Origin: Pseudomonas sp. N3-W
GTDB lineage: Bacteria; Pseudomonadota; Gammaproteobacteria; Pseudomonadales; Pseudomonadaceae
Direction: 5' to 3'
Assembly: GCF_024970185.1 (NCBI RefSeq)
Contig: NZ_CP103965.1
Coordinates: forward strand, 1,918,001 to 1,982,000
Length of the DNA: 64,000 bases
The first letter of the stretch is position 1, and each line of letters begins with the position of its first letter. Under the pieces are notes generated by a model. It saw only the letters and a program-made list of their open reading frames with translations. It was not told the origin of the DNA and searched no databases. A program made the position numbers and the translations under genes. Of the stretch, positions 54,180 to 63,596 are shown one piece after another.

Positions 54180-55385
54180 ATGACCCAAGCTTTGATTTTC
54201 GACGCGCTACGCACGCCCCGCGGCAAAGGCAAGGCCGATGGCGCGCTGCACAGCGTCAAACCGGTGAATCTGGTGGCCGGCCTGCTCAGGGCGTTGCAGC
54301 AGCGTACGTCGCTGGACACCAGCCAGGTCGATGACGTGGTGCTCGGTTGCGTCACGCCGATTGGCGATCAGGGCTCGGACATTGCCAAGTCCGCCACTCA
54401 GGTCGCGGACTGGGATGTCAGTGTGGCGGGCGTGCAAATCAACCGCTTTTGCGCCTCGGGACTGGAAGCGGTGAACCTGGGTGCGATGAAAATCCGTTCC
54501 GGCTTCGAAGACCTGGTAGTAGTTGGCGGTGTCGAGTCCATGTCCCGCGTGCCAATGGGCAGCGACGGTGGCGCCTGGGCGCTGGACCCGGAAACCAATC
54601 TGCACAGCCATTTCACCCCGCAGGGCGTGGGCGCCGATCTGATTGCCACGATTGAAGGCTTTAGCCGTCAGGACGTCGATGCCTACGCGCTGCACTCGCA
54701 GCAGAAGGCCGCACGGGCGCGAGCCGACGGTTCGTTCAACAAGTCGTTGGTGCCGGTGCAGGACCAGAACGGCATCATCCTGCTCGATCACGATGAATTC
54801 ATCCGCGCCGAATCCACCCTGGAAGGCCTGGGCAAGCTCAAACCCAGCTTCGAGATGATGGGGCAGATGGGTTTTGACGCCACGGCGTTGCGGGTCTACA
54901 GCCATGTGGAACGGATCAACCACGTTCATACACCCGGCAACAGTTCCGGGATTGTCGATGGTGCGGCGCTGATGCTGATCGGTTCCGAAGCCTGTGGCCG
55001 GGCGCTGGGTTTGCAGCCACGGGCACGGATCGTCGCCACGGCGGTCACCAGCACCGACCCGACCATCATGCTCACCGGTCCGGCGCCGGCCACGCGCAAG
55101 GCATTGGCCAAGGCCGGGTTGCGGGTTGAAGACATCGACCTGTTCGAGGTCAACGAAGCGTTTGCCTCGGTGGTGCTGAAATTCATCAAGGACATGGCCA
55201 TCGACCCGGACAAGGTCAACGTCAACGGCGGCTCCATCGCCATGGGCCACCCGCTGGGCGCCACAGGGTGCGCGATCCTCGGCACGCTGCTCGATGAACT
55301 GGAAACCCGGCGCTTGCGCTATGGCCTGGCAACATTGTGTGTCGGCGGCGGCATGGGCATTGCCACCATCATCGAACGCCTCTGA
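54180..55385 (+). CDS. Acetyl-CoA C-acyltransferase (thiolase)
   Basis: A 401-residue thiolase. The acylated Cys is in [15 protein letters not shown] near residue 92, the His in [14 protein letters not shown] near 355 and the proton-transfer Cys in TLCVGGGMG near 385. It cleaves 3-ketoacyl-CoA to acetyl-CoA and a shortened acyl-CoA. It is followed 24 bases later by the multifunctional hydratase/dehydrogenase, forming a FadAB-like pair separate from the main fadBA operon. Start ATG 54180 follows GAGGACGTC. Confidence 0.92.
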   Translation: MTQALIFDALRTPRGKGKADGALHSVKPVNLVAGLLRALQQRTSLDTSQVDDVVLGCVTPIGDQGSDIAKSATQVADWDVSVAGVQINRFCASGLEAVNLGAMKIRSGFEDLVVVGGVESMSRVPMGSDGGAWALDPETNLHSHFTPQGVGADLIATIEGFSRQDVDAYALHSQQKAARARADGSFNKSLVPVQDQNGIILLDHDEFIRAESTLEGLGKLKPSFEMMGQMGFDATALRVYSHVERINHVHTPGNSSGIVDGAALMLIGSEACGRALGLQPRARIVATAVTSTDPTIMLTGPAPATRKALAKAGLRVEDIDLFEVNEAFASVVLKFIKDMAIDPDKVNVNGGSIAMGHPLGATGCAILGTLLDELETRRLRYGLATLCVGGGMGIATIIERL

Positions 55386-55409
55386 GCCCCGACTTCAAGG
55401 AAATGTGAC

Positions 55410-57554
55410 ATGACCGAAGCCATTCGTTACGAAAAAGGGCAGGACCGGATCGTCGTCCTGACCATCGACATGCCGGGCCAGAGCGCCAACACCATGAATG
55501 CGGTGTATCGCGAGGCCATGGCCACGTGTGTGGCCCGTTTGCAGGCCGACAAGGAGTCGATTGCTGGCGTGATCATTACCTCGGCCAAGAAAACCTTCTT
55601 TGCCGGTGGCGATCTCAACGAGCTGATCAAGGTAGGCAAGCCCGAAGCCAAAGCCTTCTACGACATGGTACTGACGCTCAAAGGGCAACTGCGCGCCCTG
55701 GAAACCCTGGGCAAACCAGTGGTCGCGGCGATCAATGGCGCGGCGTTGGGCGGCGGTTGGGAAATCTGCCTGGCCTGTCATCACCGTGTGGCGCTGGACG
55801 ATTCGTCGGTGCAGCTCGGCTTGCCGGAAGTGACCCTCGGCCTGCTGCCGGGCGGCGGCGGGGTGGTGCGCATGGTGCGCATGCTCGGGTTGGAAAAAGC
55901 CCTGCCGTATTTGCTCGAAGGCAAGAAAGTGCGGCCGCAACAGGCGTTGCAGGCTGGCTTGATCGATGAGCTGGCGGCGGATCGTGATGAGCTGCTGACC
56001 AAGGCGCGGGCGTGGATTATCGCCAACCCGAACGCGGTGCAGCGCTGGGATGTGAAGGGCTATCAGATCCCGGGCGGCACGCCGTCGAATCCGAAAGTCG
56101 CGCAGATGCTGGCTATTGCACCGTCGATCCTGCGCAGCAAAACCCAGGGCTGCATGCCCGCACCGGAGAAAATTCTTTGCGCGGCGGTTGAAGGCGCCCA
56201 GGTGGATTTCGACACTGCACACCTGATTGAAACCCGCTACTTCACCGAGCTGACCACCGGCCAGATCTCGAAAAACCTGATCGGTACGTTCTGGTTTCAA
56301 CTCAACGAAATCAACGCCGGCGGCTCGCGGCCTCAGGGTTTTGCACCCTATGTCACACGCAAAGTCGGCGTGCTGGGCGCGGGCATGATGGGCGCCGGCA
56401 TTGCGTTTGTCAGCGCCAGCGCCGGCATCGATGTGGTGCTCAAGGACGTTAATCTGGCCGCCGCCGAGAAGGGCAAGGCGCACTCGGCATCGCTGCTGGA
56501 CAAGAAAGTCGCTCGTGGTCAGCTGAACGCGCAGCAACGCGACGCGGTGTTGGCGCGTATCCACACCAGCGAAAGCGATGCCGACCTGGCCGGTTGCGAC
56601 CTGATCATCGAAGCGGTGTTTGAAGACCGTGAGCTGAAAGCCAAAGTGTCAGCGGCTGCGCAGGCGGTCGTCGGCGCGGATGCGGTAATCGCCTCCAACA
56701 CCTCGACCTTGCCGATCAGCGGCCTGGCCAATGCGGTGCCGGATCAGAGCAAATTCATCGGTCTGCATTTTTTCAGCCCCGTTGAAAAAATGCCCTTGGT
56801 GGAAATCATCAAAGGCGCCTGCACCAGCGACGAAACGTTGGCTCGTGGTTTCGATTTCGTCCTGCAAATCAAGAAAACCCCGATTGTGGTCAACGACAGT
56901 CGCGGCTTCTTCACCTCGCGGGTATTCGGCACCTTCACCAATGAAGGCATTGCCATGCTCGGCGAAGGCGTTAGCGCGCCGATGATCGAGACTGAAGCGC
57001 GCAAGGCCGGGATGCCGGTCGGGCCGCTGGCGATTTCCGACGAAGTGTCCCTCAGCCTCATGAGCCATATCCGCCAGCAAGCGGCCAAAGACCTGCAAGC
57101 CGAAGGGAAATCGCTGATTGAACACCCGGCCTTTGCCGTGATCGACCTGTTGCTCAACGAGTACAAGCGTCCGGGCAAAGCCGCGGGCGGCGGCTTCTAT
57201 GAGTATCCGGCGGGTGGTCAGAAGCACCTGTGGCCCGAATTGAAAACCCGCTTCGAGAAAGCTGACGGGCAGATTTCGCCCAAGGACGTGCGCGACCGCT
57301 TGCTGTTTGTACAAGCCATCGAAACCGTGCGTTGCGTGGAGGAGGGCGTGCTGACTTCGACGGCGGACGCCAACGTCGGCTCGATTTTCGGCATCGGCTT
57401 CGCCGCCTGGACCGGTGGCGCGCTGCAATTCATCAATCAGTACGGCGTGAAAGACTTCGTCGCCCGGGCCCAATACCTGGTCGAGCAATATGGCGAGCGC
57501 TTTACGCCACCGGCTTTGCTGCTGGACAAAGCCGCCAAAGGGGAGGCGTTCTAA
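55410..57554 (+). CDS. Multifunctional enoyl-CoA hydratase / 3-hydroxyacyl-CoA dehydrogenase (FadB/FadJ-like)
   Basis: A 714-residue fusion. The N-terminal crotonase domain has FAGGDLNELIKV and GAALGGGWEICLACH with the catalytic Glu in GLPEVTLGLLPGGGG. The Rossmann domain begins KVGVLGAGMMGAGIAF near residue 320 and continues with GLHFFSPVEKMPLVEII; two C-terminal helical domains follow. It performs the two middle steps of beta-oxidation together with the adjacent thiolase. Which fatty acids are used is unknown. Confidence 0.92.
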   Translation: MTEAIRYEKGQDRIVVLTIDMPGQSANTMNAVYREAMATCVARLQADKESIAGVIITSAKKTFFAGGDLNELIKVGKPEAKAFYDMVLTLKGQLRALETLGKPVVAAINGAALGGGWEICLACHHRVALDDSSVQLGLPEVTLGLLPGGGGVVRMVRMLGLEKALPYLLEGKKVRPQQALQAGLIDELAADRDELLTKARAWIIANPNAVQRWDVKGYQIPGGTPSNPKVAQMLAIAPSILRSKTQGCMPAPEKILCAAVEGAQVDFDTAHLIETRYFTELTTGQISKNLIGTFWFQLNEINAGGSRPQGFAPYVTRKVGVLGAGMMGAGIAFVSASAGIDVVLKDVNLAAAEKGKAHSASLLDKKVARGQLNAQQRDAVLARIHTSESDADLAGCDLIIEAVFEDRELKAKVSAAAQAVVGADAVIASNTSTLPISGLANAVPDQSKFIGLHFFSPVEKMPLVEIIKGACTSDETLARGFDFVLQIKKTPIVVNDSRGFFTSRVFGTFTNEGIAMLGEGVSAPMIETEARKAGMPVGPLAISDEVSLSLMSHIRQQAAKDLQAEGKSLIEHPAFAVIDLLLNEYKRPGKAAGGGFYEYPAGGQKHLWPELKTRFEKADGQISPKDVRDRLLFVQAIETVRCVEEGVLTSTADANVGSIFGIGFAAWTGGALQFINQYGVKDFVARAQYLVEQYGERFTPPALLLDKAAKGEAF

Positions 57555-57648
57555 GCGCGAGATGATGCCTTTCGGGCTTGCCTTGTCACAGTGTTTCAAG
57601 GCAGGCTCTGGGGTGTTCATTATTCCCATCACGTGTCAGGTATTTTTT

Positions 57649-58371
57649 ATGTCGTTACGCATCTGCATTCTGGAAACCGACATCCTGCGTCCGGAACTGG
57701 TCGATCAATATCAGGGGTACGGACAGATGTTCCAGCGCCTGTTCTCGCAGCAGCCCATCGCCGCCGAGTTCAGCGTCTACAACGTGATGCAGGGCGACTA
57801 CCCCAGTGACGAGCTGAACTTCGACGCCTACCTGATCACCGGCAGCAAAGCCGACTCCTTCGGCACCGACCCTTGGATTGAAACCCTGCGGGCCTATCTG
57901 CTGAACCGTTACGAGCGCGGTGACAAACTGTTGGGCGTGTGCTTCGGCCATCAACTGCTGGCACTGCTGCTGGGCGGCAAGAGCGAGCGGGCGACGCAGG
58001 GTTGGGGCGTGGGCACTCACAACTACAAGTTGGCCGCCAAGGCACCATGGATGAGCCCGGTGCGCGAGGAGCTGACGTTGTTGATCAGCCACCAGGACCA
58101 GGTCACGGCGCTGCCGGAAAATGCCACGGTCATTGCCTCGAGTGATTTCTGCCCGTTCGCTGCGTATCACATCAACGATCAGGTACTGTGCTTCCAGGGG
58201 CACCCGGAATTCATTCACGACTATTCCCGGGCGTTGCTGGAGATTCGCCAGCAGGCGTTGGGTGAGCAGGTGTATCAGAAGGGCGTTGCGAGCCTGGAGC
58301 ATCAGCACCATGGCGCTACGGTGGCCGAGTGGATGATGCGGTTTGTGGCGCACAAGCCTGAGGCGGCTTGA
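57649..58371 (+). CDS. Type 1 glutamine amidotransferase-like protein
   Basis: A 240-residue class I GATase domain standing alone. The nucleophile Cys is in LLGVCFGHQLLALLL near residue 90; the His and Glu are in FQGHPEFIHDYSR near 188. The N terminus (SLRICILETDILRPELV) and lack of a synthase domain fit the GMP-synthase-like group of unknown substrate (YfeJ-like). ATG 57649 gives the family N terminus although the frame continues upstream. It lies 94 bases after the beta-oxidation gene. Confidence 0.87.
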   Translation: MSLRICILETDILRPELVDQYQGYGQMFQRLFSQQPIAAEFSVYNVMQGDYPSDELNFDAYLITGSKADSFGTDPWIETLRAYLLNRYERGDKLLGVCFGHQLLALLLGGKSERATQGWGVGTHNYKLAAKAPWMSPVREELTLLISHQDQVTALPENATVIASSDFCPFAAYHINDQVLCFQGHPEFIHDYSRALLEIRQQALGEQVYQKGVASLEHQHHGATVAEWMMRFVAHKPEAA

Positions 58372-58380
58372 ACTAAAGGC

Positions 58381-58473
58381 ATCGCGAGCAAGCTCGCTTC
58401 CACATTGGATCGTCGGCGTTCACGCAATAGGTGACACGCTGGAGATCATTGTGGGAGCGAGCTTGCTCGCGAT
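58381..58473. repeat. REP pair
   Basis: ATCGCGAGCAAGCTCGCTTC and inverted GTGGGAGCGAGCTTGCTCGC about 45 bases apart, between the convergent GATase and corA genes. Confidence 0.9.
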
Positions 58474-58496
58474 TTTTTCAGGCGCCTCGGTCTTGA

Positions 58497-59468
58497 CTAC
58501 AGCCATCCCGACCTTTTGAAACTCGCCCACAAACTCACACAACCCACACTGATAAAACCCAACACCGCAAAATACCCGTAGTGCCAACTCAGCTCCGGCA
58601 TGTTCTGAAAGTTCATCCCGTAGATGCCGGCCACCGCCGTCGGGAATGCCAGAATCGCCGCCCACGCTGCAAACTTGCGCTGCACCACGCTCTGGCGTGA
58701 CGCCTCCAGCAACACCCCCACCTCGATCGTCTGGCTCGCGATATCCGCCAGGGTGGTCAGGTCTTCCATCTGCCGTGTGACATGAATCTGCACATCGCGA
58801 AAGTACGGGCGCATGTTCTTGTCGATGAACGGGAAGCTCAGCTTCTGCAGTTCTTCACCGATTTCCACCATCGGCCCGGCATAACGGCGCAAGCGCAAAA
58901 CGTCCCGGCGCAGACCGTGGAGTTTCTGGATATCGCGCTCATTCAACGCACTGCACAGCACGTTGCGCTCCAGGTCATCGATCTCGGCATGAATCGCCTC
59001 GCCCACGGGCTGGTAGTTTTCGATCACAAAGTCGAGGAGGGCATAGAGTACGAAATCTTCCCCGTGCTCCAGCAACAGCGGACGCGCCTCACAGCGCTGG
59101 CGGACATGGGCGTAGGACGCCGAATGGCCGTTGCGCGCGGTAATGATGTAGCCCTTGCCGGCAAAAATGTGAGTCTCGATGAACTCCAGCTTGCCCTCAT
59201 GGCGGATCGGCGAATAGGTGACGATAAACAGCGCATCGCCGAAGGTTTCAAGTTTGGGGCGACTGTGTTTTTCCAGGGCGTCTTCGATGGCCAGTTCGTG
59301 CAGGTTGAACTGGCGTTGCAGGTTGCTCAGCTCCTGGGCGTTCGGCTCTTCGAGGCCGATCCAGACAAAGTGACCCGGCTTGGCCGCCCAGGCGGCGCCT
59401 TCGTCGAGGGTGATATTGGTGACTTTCTTACCGGCGCTGTAAACCGCAGCAGCAACAACTCTACCCAT
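58497..59468 (-). CDS. corA: Magnesium/cobalt transporter CorA
   Basis: A 323-residue homopentameric channel subunit. The large N-terminal cytoplasmic domain is followed by a long helix and two C-terminal membrane helices; the first ends in the signature YGMNFQNMPE (GMN motif) near residue 285. It imports Mg2+ and can carry Co2+. The C terminus KRSGWL is basic, as expected. The gene stands alone, starting at ATG 59468. Confidence 0.92.
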   Translation of the reverse strand: MGRVVAAAVYSAGKKVTNITLDEGAAWAAKPGHFVWIGLEEPNAQELSNLQRQFNLHELAIEDALEKHSRPKLETFGDALFIVTYSPIRHEGKLEFIETHIFAGKGYIITARNGHSASYAHVRQRCEARPLLLEHGEDFVLYALLDFVIENYQPVGEAIHAEIDDLERNVLCSALNERDIQKLHGLRRDVLRLRRYAGPMVEIGEELQKLSFPFIDKNMRPYFRDVQIHVTRQMEDLTTLADIASQTIEVGVLLEASRQSVVQRKFAAWAAILAFPTAVAGIYGMNFQNMPELSWHYGYFAVLGFISVGCVSLWASFKRSGWL

Positions 59469-59590
59469 GATGTTGGTTCACTTCTTATGAGTGTTTTAGA
59501 TGAAAAGATGGCAGTGCCAGGCAGTGCTCAGCTTAGCCTTGTCTGCTGCTTGAGAGTCAGCAAACTGTGCAGAGTTCGCCGGCAAAAGAA

Positions 59591-59614
59591 AACCCGCACT
59601 GGGCGGGTTTTTTT
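59591..59614. terminator. Bidirectional terminator
   Basis: Stem AACCCGC / GCGGGTT with a 5-base loop and seven T residues on the plus strand. On the minus strand TTTTCTTTT follows, so it also ends the acyltransferase gene that stops at 59614. Confidence 0.8.
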
Positions 59615-60336
59615 CAGGCGGCTTGCAGTTGCCGATCCATCGTGGCGATGCATTCGCGCATCTGTTCACGGCATTGGGCGATCAGCATCGGCATGTCGTC
59701 CATGGTCAGTCCGGCTGTAGGAATGGCCGGCAACGAGCGAATCAGGATCTTCCCGCTGCGCCAGCGATTCAAGCGCATGTGCTTGACGTAACTGCTGACA
59801 CACACCGGGACAATCGGTACACCGGCGGCAATCGCCATCTGGAACGCGCCTTTCTTGAAGGGCAGCAACTCCTCGCCCATGTTGCGCGTGCCTTCGGGGA
59901 AGACCCAGATCGACGTGTCCTTGTGTTGCAGGGTATGAGTAGTCGTCAGCATCGACTTGCGCGCCTTGAGCGCGTTGCCCCGGTCGATCAGCACATTGCC
60001 AGCCAGCCAAAACAGCTGTCCGAACAGTGGCACCCATTTCAGGCTCTTTTTACCGATGCAAACAGTGCGATAGGGCACCACATTGCCGAACACAAAGAGA
60101 TCGTAGTTGGACTGATGGTTGGCGACGATCACACAGCTCTCGGGTTTATCCCTCAACCCCCGAACGTCGGCTTTCACGCGCAAACGCAAGATACACATCG
60201 CCGGCCACGCATACAGCCGCGCGCACAAACGACTGTTGTCCGGGTTGAACGGGCGGCACAGCCCGAGAATGACCCCCAGCACTCCAGCCAGAACAAAGTG
60301 CAGGCCCATCAATAACATACGAAACACAAACAGCAT
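59614..60336 (-). CDS. 1-acyl-sn-glycerol-3-phosphate acyltransferase (PlsC family)
   Basis: A 240-residue inner-membrane enzyme that makes phosphatidic acid from lysophosphatidic acid. One or two N-terminal hydrophobic helices precede the catalytic HX4D motif in IVANHQSNYDLFV; FPEGTRNMGEELLPFKKGAF is the substrate-binding motif. Pseudomonads carry several PlsC paralogues (some called Lpt or HdtS), so I give no symbol. It reads leftwards into a terminator next to corA's start. Confidence 0.9.
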   Translation of the reverse strand: MLFVFRMLLMGLHFVLAGVLGVILGLCRPFNPDNSRLCARLYAWPAMCILRLRVKADVRGLRDKPESCVIVANHQSNYDLFVFGNVVPYRTVCIGKKSLKWVPLFGQLFWLAGNVLIDRGNALKARKSMLTTTHTLQHKDTSIWVFPEGTRNMGEELLPFKKGAFQMAIAAGVPIVPVCVSSYVKHMRLNRWRSGKILIRSLPAIPTAGLTMDDMPMLIAQCREQMRECIATMDRQLQAA

Positions 60337-60502
60337 TTACAGGCCCCACCGGGACAAAAGGTGGCGCAGTGTACGGATGTGCACTGTTTTCGGCAATTGC
60401 CGCTATAGAGCGGGGAGATAGGCGATGTTTAAGCGCATGTTTCAGGTCTGCGGGTCAGACCCGGCCTAGAGCGGTTACAGACTTTTAAACACGGTGCGTA
60501 AG

Positions 60503-60531
60503 AAAAAGCCCGACACGACGGTCGGGCTTTT
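60503..60531 (-). terminator. Terminator of the enoyl-CoA hydratase gene
   Basis: Stem AAAAGCCCGAC / GTCGGGCTTTT with 6-base loop and TTTTT on the minus strand, 21 bases after the stop codon. Confidence 0.88.
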
Positions 60532-60551
60532 CGTTGTAGCTGTTTTCGGGC

Positions 60552-61241
60552 TCAGCCCATGTGTTCCTGATCCTGGATGATCGCGTTGTCCAGCGTCTCC
60601 AGCAGCGCCTTGCGCACTTTCAGCTTGGTGTTCTTGTGGGCGGTCATGTTGATCTTCTTCAACTGACGCGCCGCCGCCAACGCAGCACCTTGCAACTCTT
60701 CAGCCGACACCACCAGATCCAGGAAGCCGGCAGCCACGGCGCTTTGCGGGTTGAACATCTCGCCATTGATCACCGAGCGATGTAGCGCTGAATTGCTCAG
60801 GCGATCACGCGCCAGCTCGATACCGGCGTGGTGCATGGTCATGCCGATCTGCACTTCGTTCAAACCGATACTGAACGGGCCATCGACACCGATGCGGTAA
60901 TCCGCCGACAACAACAGAAACGCACCCTTGGCCACCGCGTGCCCAGGGCACGCGACGATCACCGGGAACGGGTGCGACAACAGACGACGGGCCAGGGTCG
61001 AACCCGCCGTCACCAGCGCTACCGCTTCTTTAGGACCGGCCGTCATCACCTTCAAATCGTAACCGCCCGACAAAATGCCCGGCTGACCGGTAATGATCAC
61101 CACCGCACGATCAGTCACCGCCTGATCCAGCGCCGCATTGAACGCAGCAATCACGTCCGGGGAAATGGCGTTCACCTTGCCATTGCTCAACGTCAGGGTC
61201 GCGATACCGTCTTCGAGGTGGTAGGAAATCAACTCACTCAT
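60552..61241 (-). CDS. Enoyl-CoA hydratase/isomerase family protein
   Basis: A 229-residue crotonase. IITGQPGILSGGYDLKVM is the first oxyanion-hole segment and ACPGHAVAKGAFLLLSADYRIG the second; EVQIGMTMHHAGIEL holds the position where catalytic Glu usually lies. The second hydratase Glu of classical enoyl-CoA hydratases is not evident, so the exact reaction is open. ATG 61241 has AAGGA upstream and begins MSELISYHLEDG. Monocistronic. Confidence 0.85.
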   Translation of the reverse strand: MSELISYHLEDGIATLTLSNGKVNAISPDVIAAFNAALDQAVTDRAVVIITGQPGILSGGYDLKVMTAGPKEAVALVTAGSTLARRLLSHPFPVIVACPGHAVAKGAFLLLSADYRIGVDGPFSIGLNEVQIGMTMHHAGIELARDRLSNSALHRSVINGEMFNPQSAVAAGFLDLVVSAEELQGAALAAARQLKKINMTAHKNTKLKVRKALLETLDNAIIQDQEHMG

Positions 61242-61550
61242 GACGCTATTCCTTGTATGAAAGTTGAAGCAGACGTTACCCACCGCCGCAGGCCAGGTAA
61301 AGCGCCGTGACTGACCCGCCAGTCACCCTTTTCCCGTCCGCCGAGCGTAGTCCGCCGTACCGGCCATGCATTCCCTTCTATATAGAAGAGGGCGCGAAGC
61401 CAGAGATTGGCGGGTTTGCCATGGTCTGCCGCCACTCGAAAGACCGAATCGCGTTAACCGCATGAAAATTCTCAAAAAAATGTTTGCCATAAGAAAAGCT
61501 TTCGACTACATTAGCGCGCCTCGACAGACAGAACATGTTTGAAGAGATAC
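61242..61550. other. Gene-free region upstream of tRNA-Ser
   Basis: No gene is supported in these 309 bases. They contain the leader of the enoyl-CoA hydratase gene, a small hairpin near 61376-61394 (CTTCTATATAGAAG) and, upstream of the tRNA, AT-rich DNA that should hold the tRNA promoter. Confidence 0.6.
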
Positions 61551-61640
61551 GGTGAAGTGTCCGAGTGGCTTAAGGAGCACGCCTGGAAAGTGTGTATACA
61601 GGAAACTGTATCGAGAGTTCGAATCTCTCCTTCACCGCCA
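61551..61640 (+). tRNA. tRNA-Ser (anticodon GGA)
   Basis: A 90-base class II tRNA: acceptor arm GGTGAAG / CTTCACC, D arm, anticodon loop CTGGAAA with anticodon GGA, a long variable arm (TATACAGGAAACTGTATC region), T arm with GTTCGAATC, and an encoded CCA end. It reads UCC and UCU serine codons. It marks the border between core chromosome and the putative island to the right. Confidence 0.96.
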
Positions 61641-61648
61641 CATTTAGA

Positions 61649-61688
61649 AAACCCTGTGAATTCAGTTACTTAGAGTTCACGGGGTTTT
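61649..61688 (+). terminator. Terminator after tRNA-Ser
   Basis: Stem AAACCCTGTGAA / TTCACGGGGTTT (one G-T pair) and five T residues, 8 bases after the tRNA. Confidence 0.8.
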
Positions 61689-61776
61689 TCGTTTGTACTA
61701 CTCAATTGTACTACTCCCGTCTCTCACCTTCCCAAATCCTTCCTGTGCCAGCCGTAACCTCTTTAGGCTTGCGCGA

Positions 61777-62271
61777 ATGGCACGTCCTAGTTTGCTCCAG
61801 CCACGCAGACGCGTCGCCCTGCTGAGCTGGCTCCGTGAGCATTTGAACCCGCACAACCCGCAACACCGTGACTGGTTGGACAACCTCGACACAATGCAGA
61901 CAAAGGCTCTAACGGCATTGAAGGCAGTTGCGCAGGGGAAGGAATCGAGTGATTTCAAAATCACCACCCGTGCTTACACCCAGCTTGAAGTGCTGCTCCT
62001 GGGACTGGAGCAACAAGCTCAATACCGCCCTGAACTGATCGAGGTGCATGACGCTGTTTACGCCGCCCTCAGCCGTCTAATCAGTGAGAATTTCTCGTCG
62101 GAGTGGAAGCCTTACTGGAGTCTCATTCGCATGGTCGAGGCCCTGAACAGCCAGCCATCGTTGCGTGCCCATTTGTCAGCGCCAGAGCTGCTACAGGCCC
62201 TGTTCGATGTGTTGCACGGGAGAGAAGTGGATGCCATTCGCCCGGTGCTCGAAGCCTTCGCGGAGCTGTAG
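61777..62271 (+). CDS. Unknown helical protein in the tRNA-Ser island
   Basis: About 164 residues, mostly helical and soluble, starting MARPSLLQPRRRVALLSWLR. I recognise no family. The first part is basic (RRRVALLSWLREHL), the middle has an Asp/Lys-rich helix, and the end reads HGREVDAIRPVLEAFAEL. No clear ribosome-binding site precedes the ATG; the frame is open from 61693. It lies just inside the island, upstream of the Abi-alpha gene, and 200 bases of apparently non-coding DNA separate the two. Confidence 0.5.
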   Translation: MARPSLLQPRRRVALLSWLREHLNPHNPQHRDWLDNLDTMQTKALTALKAVAQGKESSDFKITTRAYTQLEVLLLGLEQQAQYRPELIEVHDAVYAALSRLISENFSSEWKPYWSLIRMVEALNSQPSLRAHLSAPELLQALFDVLHGREVDAIRPVLEAFAEL

Positions 62272-62471
62272 AGCGTATCCCGCCGTACAAGCCAATCGTG
62301 TTCAAGGTGCAGCATCCGGTGAGGGTAATCGCTACCCTCCGATCTCCTGCCAGCTTTGCGGCTAAGTTGGATGCTCACTTGTTGCCGCCTGAAGTGATCC
62401 CTGTGCTGCATTTCACAAGACCTACTGTCTGAGACTCGCAGGAGATGGCATTCTGCCTTGTAGGGGTATTC

Positions 62472-63332
62472 ATGGATCGGGAGCAGGCAATGGGCGAAGA
62501 AGCTGGCGGCGAGAACAAGGTTAAGGGAACGATCGAGGCGGTAACGGGATTCGTCAAAGCTGTTCCAATTTATCAGGACGCGCTTCAGCCTGCGGCTAAG
62601 CAACTTGGTAAGACGCTGGAGGTAGTGGGGCGAGCTGTAAACGTCGCGCTCTCGCCCATCACTGGCTTGGTCTGGGGTGGTGAACAGATTCAGGAGTTCC
62701 TGACGGCCAAGCTTGCAGGGCGGTTGAAGGATATTCCTCTAGAGGACATCGTTACACCTAAGCCAAACGTAGCTGGCCCTGCAATCGAGGCACTCCGGTT
62801 CACCGGTCACGAGGAGTCACTGCGTGATATGTATGCCAACCTTCTTGCCGCCGCGATGGATAAAAGCACCGCAACCGGTGCTCATCCCGCCTTTGTGGAA
62901 ATCATCAAGCAATTGACCTCCGACGAAGCAAAGCTGATTGCTTACCTCATGGAGCCTCTACCATTTCCCCTTGTGACCGTCAGGATAGAAGACCATGACT
63001 ATCAGAAAGGCGGATTCGATTTTTCCATGAATGTTTCATTGCTTGGAGAGAAGGCAGGTCTGGAGGTGTGTCCTTTGGTGCCATCCTATCTTGATAACCT
63101 ATCTAGGCTGGGGCTTATCTTCATCCAGAATGACTTCTCTTACATTGATGGAAACCTCTACACCGAGCTCGAGAACTCCGAGAAAGTACGTCTGATACAG
63201 CAGCCCGAACTACTAGAGCCGGGCCAAGGCTTCAAGCTGCGCCGCAGAGCCGTGCAAATAACAAACCTTGGTAAACAGTTCGGCAAAGTTTGTGTAAATA
63301 GACATCAGGAAACCCCTGAAAACCCCGCTTAA
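62472..63332 (+). CDS. Abi-alpha family protein (DUF4393), putative abortive-infection factor
   Basis: About 286 residues. The sequence follows the DUF4393/Abi-alpha layout: PIYQDALQPAAKQLGKTLEV, then LSPITGLVWGGEQIQEFL, PKPNVAGPAIEALRFTGHEE and SLRDMYANLLAAAMDKST with HPAFVEIIKQLTSDEAKLI. Members are linked to abortive phage infection, with no known mechanism. ATG 62472 (AGGGG five bases upstream) is chosen; ATG 62490 also has a good site. It lies near a tRNA and a recombinase gene, as expected for a defence cargo gene. Confidence 0.75.
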   Translation: MDREQAMGEEAGGENKVKGTIEAVTGFVKAVPIYQDALQPAAKQLGKTLEVVGRAVNVALSPITGLVWGGEQIQEFLTAKLAGRLKDIPLEDIVTPKPNVAGPAIEALRFTGHEESLRDMYANLLAAAMDKSTATGAHPAFVEIIKQLTSDEAKLIAYLMEPLPFPLVTVRIEDHDYQKGGFDFSMNVSLLGEKAGLEVCPLVPSYLDNLSRLGLIFIQNDFSYIDGNLYTELENSEKVRLIQQPELLEPGQGFKLRRRAVQITNLGKQFGKVCVNRHQETPENPA

Positions 63333-63346
63333 ACCCATCTAAAAGG

Positions 63347-63406
63347 ATGCTGGCAAAGCAGGTTAAAAAACGTCAGTTCTGAGGAGGACAGCCTCTAAGC
63401 CAGCAT
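63347..63406. repeat. Inverted repeat with nested hairpin
   Basis: ATGCTGGC (63347-63354) pairs with GCCAGCAT (63399-63406), enclosing a smaller GAGG/CCTC hairpin. No T-run. The rest of 63333-63596 shows no gene. Confidence 0.5.
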
Positions 63407-63596
63407 TTCCGGGGCGTTCCGTAATCCACGGACAAGCTCGATACGGTGAGAACACTTTAATCCGAGGTTTCTACGCCAAAACGGTAGTTTTGAGCTGGAA
63501 TCGCTAATTTGTGCGGAACTGCTCTATCTGGCCTGGTGCTGGTGCCAACTACCATTGATCCTCTGCACTAGAGGCCTACTATCAGTAAGGATTGTC

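Noticed and set aside
61595..61606. GTGTATACAG as another purine operator
   Set aside because: It is part of the anticodon stem and variable arm of tRNA-Ser.
62103..62432. Plus-strand frame overlapping the end of the 61777 gene
   Set aside because: The first part is a frame-shifted shadow of the 61777 gene and there is no start site for the remainder. A decayed gene remnant is possible but not supported.
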